A stretch of DNA of 64,000 nt from Acinetobacter lwoffii (GCF_029024105.1 NZ_CP118963.1:2480001-2544000), one strand, 5' to 3'. Counted from the first letter of the stretch, positions 53,317-61,682 are shown. The notes: generated from the sequence alone by a model not told the origin. Made by a program: numbers and translations.

Positions 53317-54756
53317 ATGATGAATGATAAATCGCTGAACCTAGAAATGGTTGAAAGGACGATTCAACCGCCAAATCAAAGTTTTGAGCCTACACCAGCA
53401 GAATCGGCCGTGCCGCTGTCTGAACAGATTGAACCGCCACCGGAAAGCAGCACCTACCAATGGTATGTGGTGGTCATTTGTATGGGGGCTTACATTCTGT
53501 CATTTGTAGACCGTCAAATTTTATCGCTCATGATTGAACCGATTAAAGCCGATTTAATGCTGAGCGACACCCAGTTCAGCCTATTACAAGGTCTGGCCTT
53601 CTCCTTGTTTTATGCCATTATGGGCCTGCCCATTGCCGCACTGGCGGATCAAAAGTCCCGGATTAAAATCATTGCGACCGGGATTGCTTTCTGGAGTCTT
53701 GCCACAGCAGCCTGCGGCCTCAGTAAAAACTTTATTCAAATGTTTATTGCACGTCTGAGTGTGGGTGCCGGCGAAGCTGCGCTTTCCCCTGCCTTTTATT
53801 CGATCGTTGCCGATTTATTTCCGAAAGATAAATTAGGTCGTGCACTCGGGGTATATGCCATTGGTGCCTTTATTGGTTCGGGCTTAGCTTTCCTGATTGG
53901 CGGCTATGTGATTGGCCTGCTCAAAGATGTCAGCTTCGTGGCTTTACCGCTTATTGGTGAAGTAAAAACCTGGCAACTCACCTTTATGATTGTCGGTCTA
54001 CCGGGCGTATTGCTGGCCCTACTCATGGTGCTGACGGTGCGTGAACCTGCACGTAAGGGTATGAAAGTCGGTCAGGATGGCCAGGTCATTAAAGCATCTT
54101 TCAAAAACTCGATCGGTTTTATCAAGACACATAAAAAGACCTTTTTCTGTCATTTTATTGGCTTTTCTTTTTACACCATGATGCTGTATTCGCTGCTAGG
54201 CTGGGCACCTGCCTATTACATGCGTAATTTCGGTCTGGATGCGAGTCAAACCGGTTATATCCTCGGTACGATTATTCTAGTCGCGAATACTTCAGGTGCC
54301 TTGTTCTGTGGCTGGCTGATCGACTTTTTCTCGAAACGTGGCTATAGCGATGCTGCAATTCGTACCGGTGCCATTGGCTGTGCGGCGCTGATTATTCCGA
54401 GTGTGCTGTTTACTCAGGTCGATAATATGCAGCTTTCATTTGCGCTGATTTTTGTGGCGATGTTCTTCTCCACTTTCCCGATTCCTGCATCGGCTGCTGC
54501 TACGCAAATGCTGACACCAAACCAGCTACGCGCACAAGTATCTGCCAAGTTCCTGCTGGTTTCAAACCTGATTGCCTTAGGCGTCGGAACCACCGCTGTG
54601 GCGTTAATTACGGATAAATACTTCCAGAACACCCTGATGGTCGGCAACTCGATCTCGATCGTCAATGCGATTGCCGGATTGATTGGCTTCTTCCTGTTGT
54701 ACAAGGGCTGCCAGTATTATCGTGAAAGTATGAAAGTCGAGAAACTGGCTGACTAA
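53317..54756 (+). CDS. MFS transporter (spinster-like), probably paa-regulated
   Basis: 479-residue major facilitator with about 12 membrane segments. A soluble N-terminal tail of about 50 residues rich in Pro and Glu precedes the first helix (YVVVICMGAYILSFVDRQIL). Markers are LADQKSRIKI in the loop 2-3 position and RLSVGAGEAALSPAFYSIVAD. Spinster-type MFS proteins in proteobacteria often export or import organic acids. Position after paaZ and the shared N27 element suggest a role with phenylacetate or a precursor, but nothing in the sequence names the substrate. Confidence 0.85.
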   Translation: MMNDKSLNLEMVERTIQPPNQSFEPTPAESAVPLSEQIEPPPESSTYQWYVVVICMGAYILSFVDRQILSLMIEPIKADLMLSDTQFSLLQGLAFSLFYAIMGLPIAALADQKSRIKIIATGIAFWSLATAACGLSKNFIQMFIARLSVGAGEAALSPAFYSIVADLFPKDKLGRALGVYAIGAFIGSGLAFLIGGYVIGLLKDVSFVALPLIGEVKTWQLTFMIVGLPGVLLALLMVLTVREPARKGMKVGQDGQVIKASFKNSIGFIKTHKKTFFCHFIGFSFYTMMLYSLLGWAPAYYMRNFGLDASQTGYILGTIILVANTSGALFCGWLIDFFSKRGYSDAAIRTGAIGCAALIIPSVLFTQVDNMQLSFALIFVAMFFSTFPIPASAAATQMLTPNQLRAQVSAKFLLVSNLIALGVGTTAVALITDKYFQNTLMVGNSISIVNAIAGLIGFFLLYKGCQYYRESMKVEKLAD

Positions 54757-54794
54757 AATGGCTGGATATTGCTAAACCTTCTTAATTTTCACTT

Positions 54795-54828
54795 TTAAAG
54801 GCCTTTAATTCACATTAAGGGCCTTTTT
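54795..54828 (+). terminator. Terminator of the MFS gene
   Basis: AAAGGCC and GGGCCTTTTT bracket TTAA-containing inner arms, ending in T5. It lies about 40 bp past the MFS stop. Confidence 0.75.
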
Positions 54829-54941
54829 ATATCAGCCCAAAAAGTTCAATTTTCAGGTACTCATCATTCAATTCCGATCCAGCCTAGACAGGCTGCCTAA
54901 AAAAACGTATAACACCGTTTTAAATTTACAGGTGTGCACCG

Positions 54942-55877
54942 TTGAAACTTGTGCTTGCTCCCATGGAAGGCTTAACCGATCCGATTATGCGTGATGTGCT
55001 GACATCCGTAGGTAGCTTTGACTGGTGTGTGACCGAGTTTATCCGTGTCACCGATTCCCTTCTGCCCGATCATATTTATCATACTTACTGCCCGGAACTG
55101 TTGAATGATGGCAAGACGGCGGCAGGTACACCGGTACATGTCCAATTCTTAGGAAATAATCCGGAGATGCTAGCAGCGAATGCCGCCAAAGTGGCAGCCA
55201 TGGGCGCACCGGCAATTGACATGAATTTTGGCTGTCCGGCCAAAACCGTGAACCGTCATCGTGGTGGTTCAGTCCTGCTCGATGAACCCGAAGTCGTGCA
55301 TGAGCTGGTTAAAGCCGTGCGTGATGCAGTGCCTGCGCATATTCCGGTTTCCGCCAAAATGCGTCTGGGTTATATGGACCGTAATTTCATGCTGGAAAAT
55401 GCCCATGCCATTGAAGATGCAGGAGCAGCATGGGTTACCGTTCATGCACGCACCAAAGCCGATGGCTATACTCCACCCGCTTTTTGGGACCAGCTACAAC
55501 CGATTCGTGAAGCACTCAAGATCAATGTGATAGCCAATGGTGAAATCTGGAACAATGCCGATGCCAAACAGTGCCGACTAGAATCTGGCTGCGAAGACCT
55601 GATGATTGGCCGTGGTGCAGTGACCACACCCGACCTGACTCAATGTATCCGTCAAAACTCGGATGCACCTTTGATGAAATGGAATGAACTGCTACAACTG
55701 CAAATTCGTTTTATCAACGGCCCAGCCAAAACTGAGATCGGGATGGTCGGTCGTTACAAGCAATGGCTCGGCATGATGTCGAAACATTATCCTGAAGCCA
55801 AAGCATTATGGGATGAAGTAAAACGGATTAAAGTTCTGGCCGAGATTACCGAAAAACTGAAAGCTTCAAATATTTAA
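54942..55877 (+). CDS. dusC: tRNA-dihydrouridine synthase (DusC type)
   Basis: FMN enzyme reducing a uridine in tRNA, position 16 for DusC. Signature: LAPMEGLTDPIMRDVLTSVG, NFGCPAKTVNRHRGG with the catalytic Cys, and VIANGEIWN. Length 311, like E. coli DusC (315). The start is TTG 54942 (MKLVLAPMEG); no ATG precedes the conserved N-terminus, so TTG seems real. Confidence 0.9.
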   Translation: MKLVLAPMEGLTDPIMRDVLTSVGSFDWCVTEFIRVTDSLLPDHIYHTYCPELLNDGKTAAGTPVHVQFLGNNPEMLAANAAKVAAMGAPAIDMNFGCPAKTVNRHRGGSVLLDEPEVVHELVKAVRDAVPAHIPVSAKMRLGYMDRNFMLENAHAIEDAGAAWVTVHARTKADGYTPPAFWDQLQPIREALKINVIANGEIWNNADAKQCRLESGCEDLMIGRGAVTTPDLTQCIRQNSDAPLMKWNELLQLQIRFINGPAKTEIGMVGRYKQWLGMMSKHYPEAKALWDEVKRIKVLAEITEKLKASNI

Positions 55878-55882
55878 AACCA

Positions 55883-55914
55883 AAAAGCCTTTGAATGATT
55901 TAAAGGCTTTTTTA
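55883..55914. terminator. Bidirectional terminator (dusC / NERD gene)
   Basis: AAAAAGCCTTT and AAAGGCTTTTTT around a nine-base loop, between the convergent dusC and NERD genes. Confidence 0.92.
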
Positions 55915-55929
55915 TGGACTCGTAAAAGC

Positions 55930-56592
55930 TTATGACTGCTTAAGATGCTTTAAATTTTCTACATGCTCCCGATTAGTTTTCCAAGATTTTTCTAAAACTT
56001 CTTTTTCTAGCCGCAGTTGTATCCATTTTAATTTCGTTTCAGAAATCATCTGTTGATCAAAACTTTTCACATAGTCGGTCCAGCCCGCCCCCCGAAATAC
56101 ATGATTTGGCATCGGCGTTTTAAACACGGCATCTGGCATAAATACAATCACAGAATGCAAAAGATCTGGTTCCACAATATCTGCCAGTAGCTGCTCCAAT
56201 ACTTTGATGTGCTTATAGTTTTGATGAATCGGATTCTGAAATTTATAACTGTGTTTATAGATTTTCTGGGTCCAGGTTTTTTGTCGCTCGTTTCCAAATA
56301 TCCAGCCTTTATAGTTTTTGGTCTCAATCACAAATATTCCGTAAGGACTTAATAACAGATGATCAATTTGCGTGGTCGCACCTGTCCCGTCTGGAAGAGT
56401 CAAATCATTGAGCAGAATATATTGAGGATCTTTTAAATACAGTTTGACATGGGCAGCAACCGCAAATTCTCCTAATTTCCCTTTTAAAAATGGCTTGAAT
56501 AATTTAAAAATCATCACGCCAAAGAAAAGCAGAAGAATCCACCCTAAACTGGACCAGAGTGGACTTAATAGCTGTATGGTAGAATGTTCCAT
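55930..56592 (-). CDS. NERD-domain protein with N-terminal membrane anchor
   Basis: 220 residues. One hydrophobic segment (about 12-32, LWSSLGWILLLFFGVMIFKL) is followed by a NERD (nuclease-related) domain. Its markers are GEFAVAAHVKLYL, TQIDHLLLSPYGIFVIETKN and YKGWIFG. The Asp and the Glu-x-Lys of the ...IDH...VIETKNY core are those expected of the restriction-endonuclease-like fold. Function in vivo is unknown. It stands alone upstream of ogt. Confidence 0.85.
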   Translation of the reverse strand: MEHSTIQLLSPLWSSLGWILLLFFGVMIFKLFKPFLKGKLGEFAVAAHVKLYLKDPQYILLNDLTLPDGTGATTQIDHLLLSPYGIFVIETKNYKGWIFGNERQKTWTQKIYKHSYKFQNPIHQNYKHIKVLEQLLADIVEPDLLHSVIVFMPDAVFKTPMPNHVFRGAGWTDYVKSFDQQMISETKLKWIQLRLEKEVLEKSWKTNREHVENLKHLKQS

Positions 56593-56626
56593 ATTCTAAT
56601 TTTCATTTATTTTAAGTGCTTAAATA

Positions 56627-57109
56627 TTAATGCGTTCGCTCAATATTTAACAGGATTTCTTTTTTATCCAAACCACCGGCAAATCCTACCAGCTTGCCAC
56701 TGCGACCAATCACCCGATGACAGGGTGCAATAATCGAAATCGGGTTTTTGCCATTGGCTGCACCCACGGCGCGTACTGCCTTGATATTACCCACCTGTTC
56801 AGCAATGTCGCGATAGCTTCGCGTTTGTCCGTAGGGAATATTCAGTAGCGCCTGCCAGACTTTTTTCTGAAAATCGGTACCTGCAAAGTCCAAAGGCAGG
56901 TCAAAAACATTGCGCTGACCGGCAAAATATTCCTGAAGCTGACGTCTGGTTTCAATCAATACCGGATGCTGCGGATCTTCAACCAAAGTCGCCAGTTTCA
57001 CCCGATTCGGCTGTTCACAGTCCCAAAGCACGGCCACCAGCGCGGTTTCATTCGCGACCAGTTGTAGCTGACCTACGGGAGAATCCATATAGATATAACT
57101 TAAGTTCAT
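56627..57109 (-). CDS. ogt: Methylated-DNA--protein-cysteine methyltransferase
   Basis: Suicide repair protein that removes O6-methylguanine alkyl groups. The acceptor Cys is in IIAPCHRVIG; GTDFQKKVWQALLNIPYG precedes the helix-turn-helix. Length 160 from ATG 57109, matching Ogt/MGMT. The longer frame overlaps the sugE stop region and lacks support. It follows sugE on the same strand. Confidence 0.93.
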   Translation of the reverse strand: MNLSYIYMDSPVGQLQLVANETALVAVLWDCEQPNRVKLATLVEDPQHPVLIETRRQLQEYFAGQRNVFDLPLDFAGTDFQKKVWQALLNIPYGQTRSYRDIAEQVGNIKAVRAVGAANGKNPISIIAPCHRVIGRSGKLVGFAGGLDKKEILLNIERTH

Positions 57110-57182
57110 GATGGCGCCCTGTCCCAATCGCTGGAGTTCATTTTCTATATTAACCCAGTTCACCGAGACAGGCAGAAACAAA

Positions 57183-57500
57183 TTATGAAGAGGATACTTT
57201 CATCAGCACCAGACCGGAAATGATGAGTACGGCAGCCAGCATACGCAACGCTGTAGCGGGTTCACCCAAAACCCAAATACCAATGAGAAATGAACCCACT
57301 GCACCAATCCCGGTCCAGATCGTATAGGCTGTACCTAGTGGCAAAGTACGCATCGCATAAGCCAGCAAAGCAAAACTCAGTACCATGAAAACAATAGTAA
57401 TGATACTGGGGGTTAAACGAGTAAATCCTTCGGACAGCTTCATCGAATATGCCCACACGATTTCAAAAATACCCGCAAGAATAAGTACTATCCAGGCCAT
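57183..57500 (-). CDS. sugE: Small multidrug resistance-type guanidinium exporter (SugE/Gdx)
   Basis: Four-helix SMR protein of 105 residues with the essential Glu13 (ILAGIFEIVWAYSMK) and the Gdx-type segment KLSEGFTRL. Gdx proteins export guanidinium by proton antiport. The identification is supported by a guanidine-II-like riboswitch just upstream (57505-57592) and the strong AGGAGG RBS that it appears to control. Confidence 0.93.
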   Translation of the reverse strand: MAWIVLILAGIFEIVWAYSMKLSEGFTRLTPSIITIVFMVLSFALLAYAMRTLPLGTAYTIWTGIGAVGSFLIGIWVLGEPATALRMLAAVLIISGLVLMKVSSS

Positions 57501-57504
57501 GCAG

Positions 57505-57592
57505 CCCTCCTCTTTTTATATAAGAATCAGGCCGTCCTGACGATTTTTCCTGTAAATTCCGACACGCAATTCACAAGGGAGGTCGTTCCTCC
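57505..57592 (-). ncRNA. Guanidine-II (mini-ykkC) riboswitch upstream of sugE
   Basis: Two small hairpins precede sugE on the minus strand. The proximal one (57527-57540) is TCAGG-ACGG-CCTGA, with the ACGR tetraloop diagnostic of mini-ykkC. The distal one (57578-57592) is GGAGG-AACGA-CCTCC, with ACGA in a five-base loop. The two CG-bearing loops could kiss, as in known guanidine-II aptamers. The sugE Shine-Dalgarno (AGGAGG, 57505-57512) is complementary to CCTCC of the distal hairpin, giving an off-state pairing. The extra loop A in the distal hairpin is unusual. Confidence 0.8.
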
Positions 57593-58043
57593 TAGGTGTA
57601 AAAATTTTATAAAACCACATTGCAGTAATCTGGCTATTTTTACAAAAAATGACTTATCGAGATACAACTTAACTTTGCCTTACTCAAATCTCCACGACAT
57701 TCATGGCTACTCTGGTTATGATAGATCTTGAAAATGCCAAGTCAGAAATAGTTCTAATAATCGGGCAATTCATTCACAACAATTACATGAGAATGGACTC
57801 AGAATATTAAGTTATACACATCAATTAAATTTAAACTTTGTCTGGAGAAATTACATAATGAAACACAAATATACGACACATTGATCACTTTTTGCCTAGT
57901 TCCATTATCAACCTATGGTGAATAAACAACCACCAAACACAAGGGTTATAAGCAATAAAAAAGAACCCGATTTGAGTTCTTTTTATACAAATTTTGTCTA
58001 AATCGCAATCAATCAGGCTACAAATGATTACATTTTATGCAAC
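57593..58043. other. AT-rich intergenic DNA between sugE leader and DnaA-box array
   Basis: About 450 bp without a credible gene. It contains the sugE promoter region on the left and a terminator-like hairpin at 57957-57984. An eight-codon ORF (57858-57884) with a fair RBS is present but has no supporting evidence. Confidence 0.5.
57957..57984. terminator. Hairpin with flanking A6/T5, terminator of rpe
   Basis: AAAAAAGAAC and GTTCTTTTT around a nine-base loop. On the minus strand it lies about 145 bp past the rpe stop, so the rpe transcript would carry the DnaA-box-like array in its 3' untranslated region. Confidence 0.75.
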
Positions 58044-58112
58044 ATATCCATATGGTTATCAACATAGATATCTACACACTTATCCATAAAGTTATCCACA
58101 TATTTATGCACT
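58044..58112. repeat. Six DnaA-box-like 9-mers at exact 12-bp spacing
   Basis: Starting at 58044, 58056, 58068, 58080, 58092 and 58104 are ATATCCATA, TTATCAACA, ATATCTACA, TTATCCATA, TTATCCACA and TTATGCACT. The fifth is a perfect DnaA box; the others match TTATNCACA at 7 or 8 of 9 positions. All point the same way and the period never varies. The array lies just downstream of the rpe stop. Same-face phasing is near one turn plus 1.5 bp. Confidence 0.75.
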
Positions 58113-58128
58113 TATGAGTTTTTAACGA

Positions 58129-58815
58129 TTACAGTTGAACCTGCCCTACTCTCGCTAATTCCGCACGCATTTCATCAATCACAGCTTTATAATCCGGCTT
58201 ACCAAAAATAGCTGAACCAGCTACAAACATATCGGCACCCGCTTCGGCAATTTCACGAATATTGCTTGGCGTAACACCGCCATCAACTTCCAGACGAATA
58301 TCACGACCTGAAGCATCGATCAGTTTGCGTGCCTGACGCAATTTATCCAAAGTCATTGGAATAAATTTCTGTCCACCAAAGCCCGGGTTCACACTCATGA
58401 GCAGAATTTGATCGACTTTATCCAGTACATAATCCAGATAATGCAGTGGCGTTGCTGGGTTAAATACTAGACCCGCTTTGGCGCCACCTGATTTGATCAA
58501 CTGTAAAGAACGGTCAATATGATCAGACGCTTCCGGATGGAAAGTAATGATATCAGCACCCGCTTCAAGGAAATCTCCGATCATGCGATCTACCGGCTTA
58601 ACCATCAAATGCACATCAATTGGCGCCTTAATCCCATAATTTTTCAAGGCCTTGCAAACACCCGCACCAAAAGTCAGGTTCGGCACATAATGGTTATCCA
58701 TGACATCAAAATGGACAACGTCTGCACCTGCTTCCAACACGTTCTCGACTTCTTCACCTAAACGGGCAAAGTCAGCAGATAAAATAGAAGGGGCAATTAA
58801 ATAAGGCTTGGACAT
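58129..58815 (-). CDS. rpe: Ribulose-phosphate 3-epimerase
   Basis: TIM-barrel enzyme of the pentose phosphate pathway interconverting ribulose-5-P and xylulose-5-P. Motifs: APSILSADFARLGEEV, VHFDVMDNHYVPNLTFG with metal-binding His/Asp, and LMSVNPGFGGQKFIP. Length 228, normal. AGG precedes ATG 58815. Confidence 0.95.
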   Translation of the reverse strand: MSKPYLIAPSILSADFARLGEEVENVLEAGADVVHFDVMDNHYVPNLTFGAGVCKALKNYGIKAPIDVHLMVKPVDRMIGDFLEAGADIITFHPEASDHIDRSLQLIKSGGAKAGLVFNPATPLHYLDYVLDKVDQILLMSVNPGFGGQKFIPMTLDKLRQARKLIDASGRDIRLEVDGGVTPSNIREIAEAGADMFVAGSAIFGKPDYKAVIDEMRAELARVGQVQL

Positions 58816-58983
58816 GGGAGAACCTGGCTTGTTGAAATTGGATTTTTCCCATTATATCAAATCCGCTCCGGCTACTGTGATTCGATGTTGCAAGATTAAA
58901 ACGCTGTGTAACGCTTTGAGGCTTATGCCGGCATCACCGCTTGGTTTAAAGTGCAGGATAATGATGAATAGTGTAGAAAACTG

Positions 58984-59262
58984 ATGAAAAGTATTGCCCA
59001 TATCCAGACGCAACAAGCAGCACGAATTGCCAAACGCCTGGCCAATCACTGGAAACATAAATTTAATATTGATGAAACCGAACAAAATTTCCTGATTCAT
59101 TTTCCAAATGCTGAAGTGATATTGGCTCCTGAACAGGATCATCTAACCGTAACGATTCAAAGTAATGATGAATCCACTGACCTGAATAAACTTGAAAATG
59201 TAGTACTGGATCATCTGATCCGTATGGGACAGGAACATCTGACTGCCGACTGGCAAAGATAG
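58984..59262 (+). CDS. DUF2218 domain protein
   Basis: 92-residue soluble protein that looks like the DUF2218 family: AARIAKRLANHWKHKF, NAEVILAPEQDHLTVTI, VVLDHLIRMG and a final LTADWQR. DUF2218 proteins are small and uncharacterised, often near iron-uptake genes; no such context is here. The RBS is weak. It is divergent from rpe. Confidence 0.75.
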   Translation: MKSIAHIQTQQAARIAKRLANHWKHKFNIDETEQNFLIHFPNAEVILAPEQDHLTVTIQSNDESTDLNKLENVVLDHLIRMGQEHLTADWQR

Positions 59263-59266
59263 GTAT

Positions 59267-59289
59267 TAAAAAGCCTTGATGATCAAGGC
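59267..59289 (-). terminator. Terminator of the M48/DUF898 operon
   Basis: GCCTTGAT-G-ATCAAGGC; on the minus strand it is followed by a T5 run. It sits just past the end of the split M48 peptidase gene. Confidence 0.75.
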
Positions 59290-59306
59290 ATAGCAATGAT
59301 CAGAAA

Positions 59307-60446
59307 CTAAATACGATGATTCGCCTGTTCATTAAAGGCATGAATACGCTCAATTCTTTTATCCAGTTCGAGATGTGATTCCAGATATTTTTTAAACTTC
59401 CCGATTAGGCGAATCCATTTCAGTTCGGTTTCTGTCAGGTGCCGGTCTTTTCCATCAATATTGAGAGTGAAATTTTTCATTTTTAAGGTTTGCGATTCCT
59501 CTGCCAGTATTCTGGCATTTTCCACCCGCTGCAAAAAGTTAGACAAGTGAATACTGGAAATCTGCTGTTGATGCAAATGCTGCATGGCATAGTCATCGGC
59601 ATCCAGTTCAATCGCCTGCGAATATCCGGCATCGGTCAACACGACTACAGATGCGGTGACCACATCACTTAAATCTCCAGTTACCAAGGCAAAAATTCCT
59701 GCCGCACCCAGATTAAAAATCACTTTTTACATGCTATGTTTTTGTACCAGATGGCCTTGTTCGTGGGCCAGTACTGCAAGGACTTCTTCATCGGTGCCGC
59801 TGATTTTCACCAGTTCATCAGTCACAATAATGCTGTTATTCGGGATGGCTGCGGCATTCATGCCCATGCTTGATCCACCTTGACGGAAAATAATTTTTGC
59901 AGGTTTTCCTACAGCAATCTTTTGTTCATACAAAGTTTTTAATCGCGTCTGTTGTTCTGCCGGGAGTGTACTTGGCTGGGTCTGGGCAATTAACTGCTGC
60001 TCTGTCCGGTTGCCTACTTCAACCAGAGTCTGCTCCGGAAGGAGTTTTGCCAGCTGTTTGGCGCTATAAGGAATCCCCCATTTTAAAATAACAATCACTG
60101 CACTGATCACGATGATCATGGAAAAGAAAATCAGGATCGGTGAACGTTCAAACTCCCAGATCGCATGATAAATATCTTTATGTTTAATTCTGAGCCAATG
60201 CGGCACTTTGCTTAAAAACTCAATCCGACGTTCTTCAGGTAACTCAATAATCGGTTTACGACCACCGACACCCCCAATATAAGCCATGTCCGGATAAGCA
60301 AAATAAAAATCTGCAGCGCTAACTTGTGCTGGAATATCCTCATCAAGTTTCAGGGCAATCCCTTGTTGCTGATCCGGTACAATCCAGGCACGACGGGCTT
60401 CAGCGAGAATTCCATCATAAAACTTAACTTCGACAGGTCGTTTCAT
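59307..60446 (-). pseudogene. M48-family metalloprotease, interrupted by an in-frame stop
   Basis: Two open segments in the same frame are separated by one TAA (59727-59729). The first (from ATG 60446, RBS AGGAG) has a membrane helix near residues 105-130 and ends VLAHEQGHLVQKHSM, that is, immediately after the HExxH zinc motif. The second continues KVIFNLGAAGIFALVTGDL and then SQAIELDADDYAMQHL, which carries the third zinc ligand region. A CAA (Gln) to TAA change explains it. The truncated product keeps HExxH but loses the third ligand and so should be inactive. A sequencing error or stop read-through cannot be excluded. Confidence 0.85.
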
Positions 60447-60457
60447 CACATTTACTC

Positions 60458-61573
60458 CTATAGCGACGCATCGAAATCAAATACGTCCAGGATTTCATCG
60501 GCCAAAGCACTCGGGTCAGGTTGCAAGATATGCTCAAGATTAGATTCATCTTCTGCCACATATAGTTCTAAGTGTTTTAACTGATATTCATATAAACGGA
60601 TGGCAGCCCAAGGCGTCATTAAGCCCAGACTAAGAACACGTACCATCCAGTTGCTCAGTACAATCCAGCTATAACGCCAGGTGCTTACCCGTGTTTTGAA
60701 GTAACTTTGACCAAGCTCCACATGATTCCAGGTAATGATGTATAAACGTGCATAAATAATCGGCCAGACCAGCGCCAGGCAAAGCAGATAGCTAAGCAGT
60801 AAACCTAGGCTAAACAAATTGGTTCCAATCCGGTCCACCCAGTACACTACTGCTGCAAGCCAGCCAATACCAACCAGCAGGCAAAGACTCAAGGGCAGAT
60901 AAACGGCAGACATAAACTTGGACCAGTTAATATTCAACTTGAATTGCAACTGACCAATCGATAAATGATTAAAGTAATAGCGTTTGTAGAGCCAGATCAT
61001 CACCGGACTAAACAATAGCAAAGTAAAGATATTGATCAGGATGGCCAGAAATAAGACCCTATAAGCCTCGCGGTTGCTGCCATTAAAATAAAAACGCACA
61101 TTGCCATATTTGCTATTTCGGGCCTTGAATTTCAGGGTCATCCGAATGAGCCAGGGCAGACACAGTGCAGCGACCATCAATAAAGAGCTGTTAGCAAGGA
61201 TTGAATAGTTGGTCAGCACGACGGTAACCAGATATAGTTCCAGTGCAAACAGACGACCCAGCAGGATCCGGCTCGGCATGGCCACAAAGTCAAAGCGATG
61301 TTTTAACAATTGGGTATTACCGTAGAAATAACGCATACGGCGTGCCTTTGCCCAAGGGCTATACAAAGTAAGCGTAATAATGGTTAACATCAGATTCACC
61401 ATCCAGATACCAAAATATTCGGATGCACTGCCATGAAATCTGAATCCATAACGCTGATATTTGGGGCGGACTGAAGGCGTGGCTTCAGTCGAAAAACTTG
61501 AAGCAGCTGGAAATAATGGCTCACTGACACGAATACCGTCTGCTGTCTGCTGTCTGCTGCATGACGACCCCAA
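60458..61573 (-). CDS. DUF898/YjgN-family membrane protein with a repeat-containing start
   Basis: About 370 residues of DUF898 (YjgN) type with multiple hydrophobic segments. Signatures are RYGFRFHGSASEYFGIWMVN, the SPWAKARRMRYFYGNT repeat unit, and a later FSPVMIWLYKRYYFN-type unit. The only in-frame starts are a TTG at 61573 and codons further in. The first 20 or so codons are built partly from three copies of a 7-bp repeat. It is upstream of the broken M48 gene (12 bp between their frames), a gene pair seen together elsewhere. Confidence 0.82.
   Translation of the reverse strand: MGSSCSRQQTADGIRVSEPLFPAASSFSTEATPSVRPKYQRYGFRFHGSASEYFGIWMVNLMLTIITLTLYSPWAKARRMRYFYGNTQLLKHRFDFVAMPSRILLGRLFALELYLVTVVLTNYSILANSSLLMVAALCLPWLIRMTLKFKARNSKYGNVRFYFNGSNREAYRVLFLAILINIFTLLLFSPVMIWLYKRYYFNHLSIGQLQFKLNINWSKFMSAVYLPLSLCLLVGIGWLAAVVYWVDRIGTNLFSLGLLLSYLLCLALVWPIIYARLYIITWNHVELGQSYFKTRVSTWRYSWIVLSNWMVRVLSLGLMTPWAAIRLYEYQLKHLELYVAEDESNLEHILQPDPSALADEILDVFDFDASL
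61539..61559. repeat. Heptanucleotide tandem repeat (TCTGCTG x3)
   Basis: Three exact copies on the plus strand at 61539-61545, 61546-61552 and 61553-61559, immediately followed by CAT, the complement of an ATG at 61562. With three units this ATG is out of frame with the DUF898 gene; with two units it would be in frame (MQQTADGIRVSEP). GGGG lies five bases before that ATG. Confidence 0.85.
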
Positions 61574-61606
61574 TTTTTTATACTTTTATACACCTGATAT
61601 TAAAAG

Positions 61607-61645
61607 AAAAAACCCCAAAATGTAAAAACATTTTGGAGGTTTTTT
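61607..61645. terminator. Terminator downstream of the S-formylglutathione hydrolase gene
   Basis: AAAACC-CC-AAAATGT and ACATTTT-GGA-GGTTTT form a long hairpin with A and T runs. It lies just past the stop of the esterase gene on the minus strand, upstream of the DUF898 start. Confidence 0.8.
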
Positions 61646-61682
61646 AATCTTTTTAGTACTGCTAGATGTGTGCAGTCTTGCT

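Noticed and set aside
57858..57884. Eight-codon ORF with a fair RBS (MKHKYTTH)
   Set aside because: Too short to support as a gene; the nearby hairpin is better explained as the rpe terminator on the other strand.
58044..58112. CRISPR or plasmid iteron reading of the 12-bp periodic array
   Set aside because: Units are too short and degenerate for CRISPR and no rep or cas gene is near; DnaA-box similarity explains the words better.
58852..59142. 96-codon minus-strand ORF over the DUF2218 gene
   Set aside because: Shadow of the plus-strand DUF2218 gene; no RBS or recognisable domain.
61396..61593. ORF starting MYKSIKNWGRHAADSRQQ in another frame over the DUF898 start
   Set aside because: It loses the conserved protein after the repeat and starts with a GTG lacking a spaced RBS; it is kept only as a possible alternative start if a repeat unit is gained.
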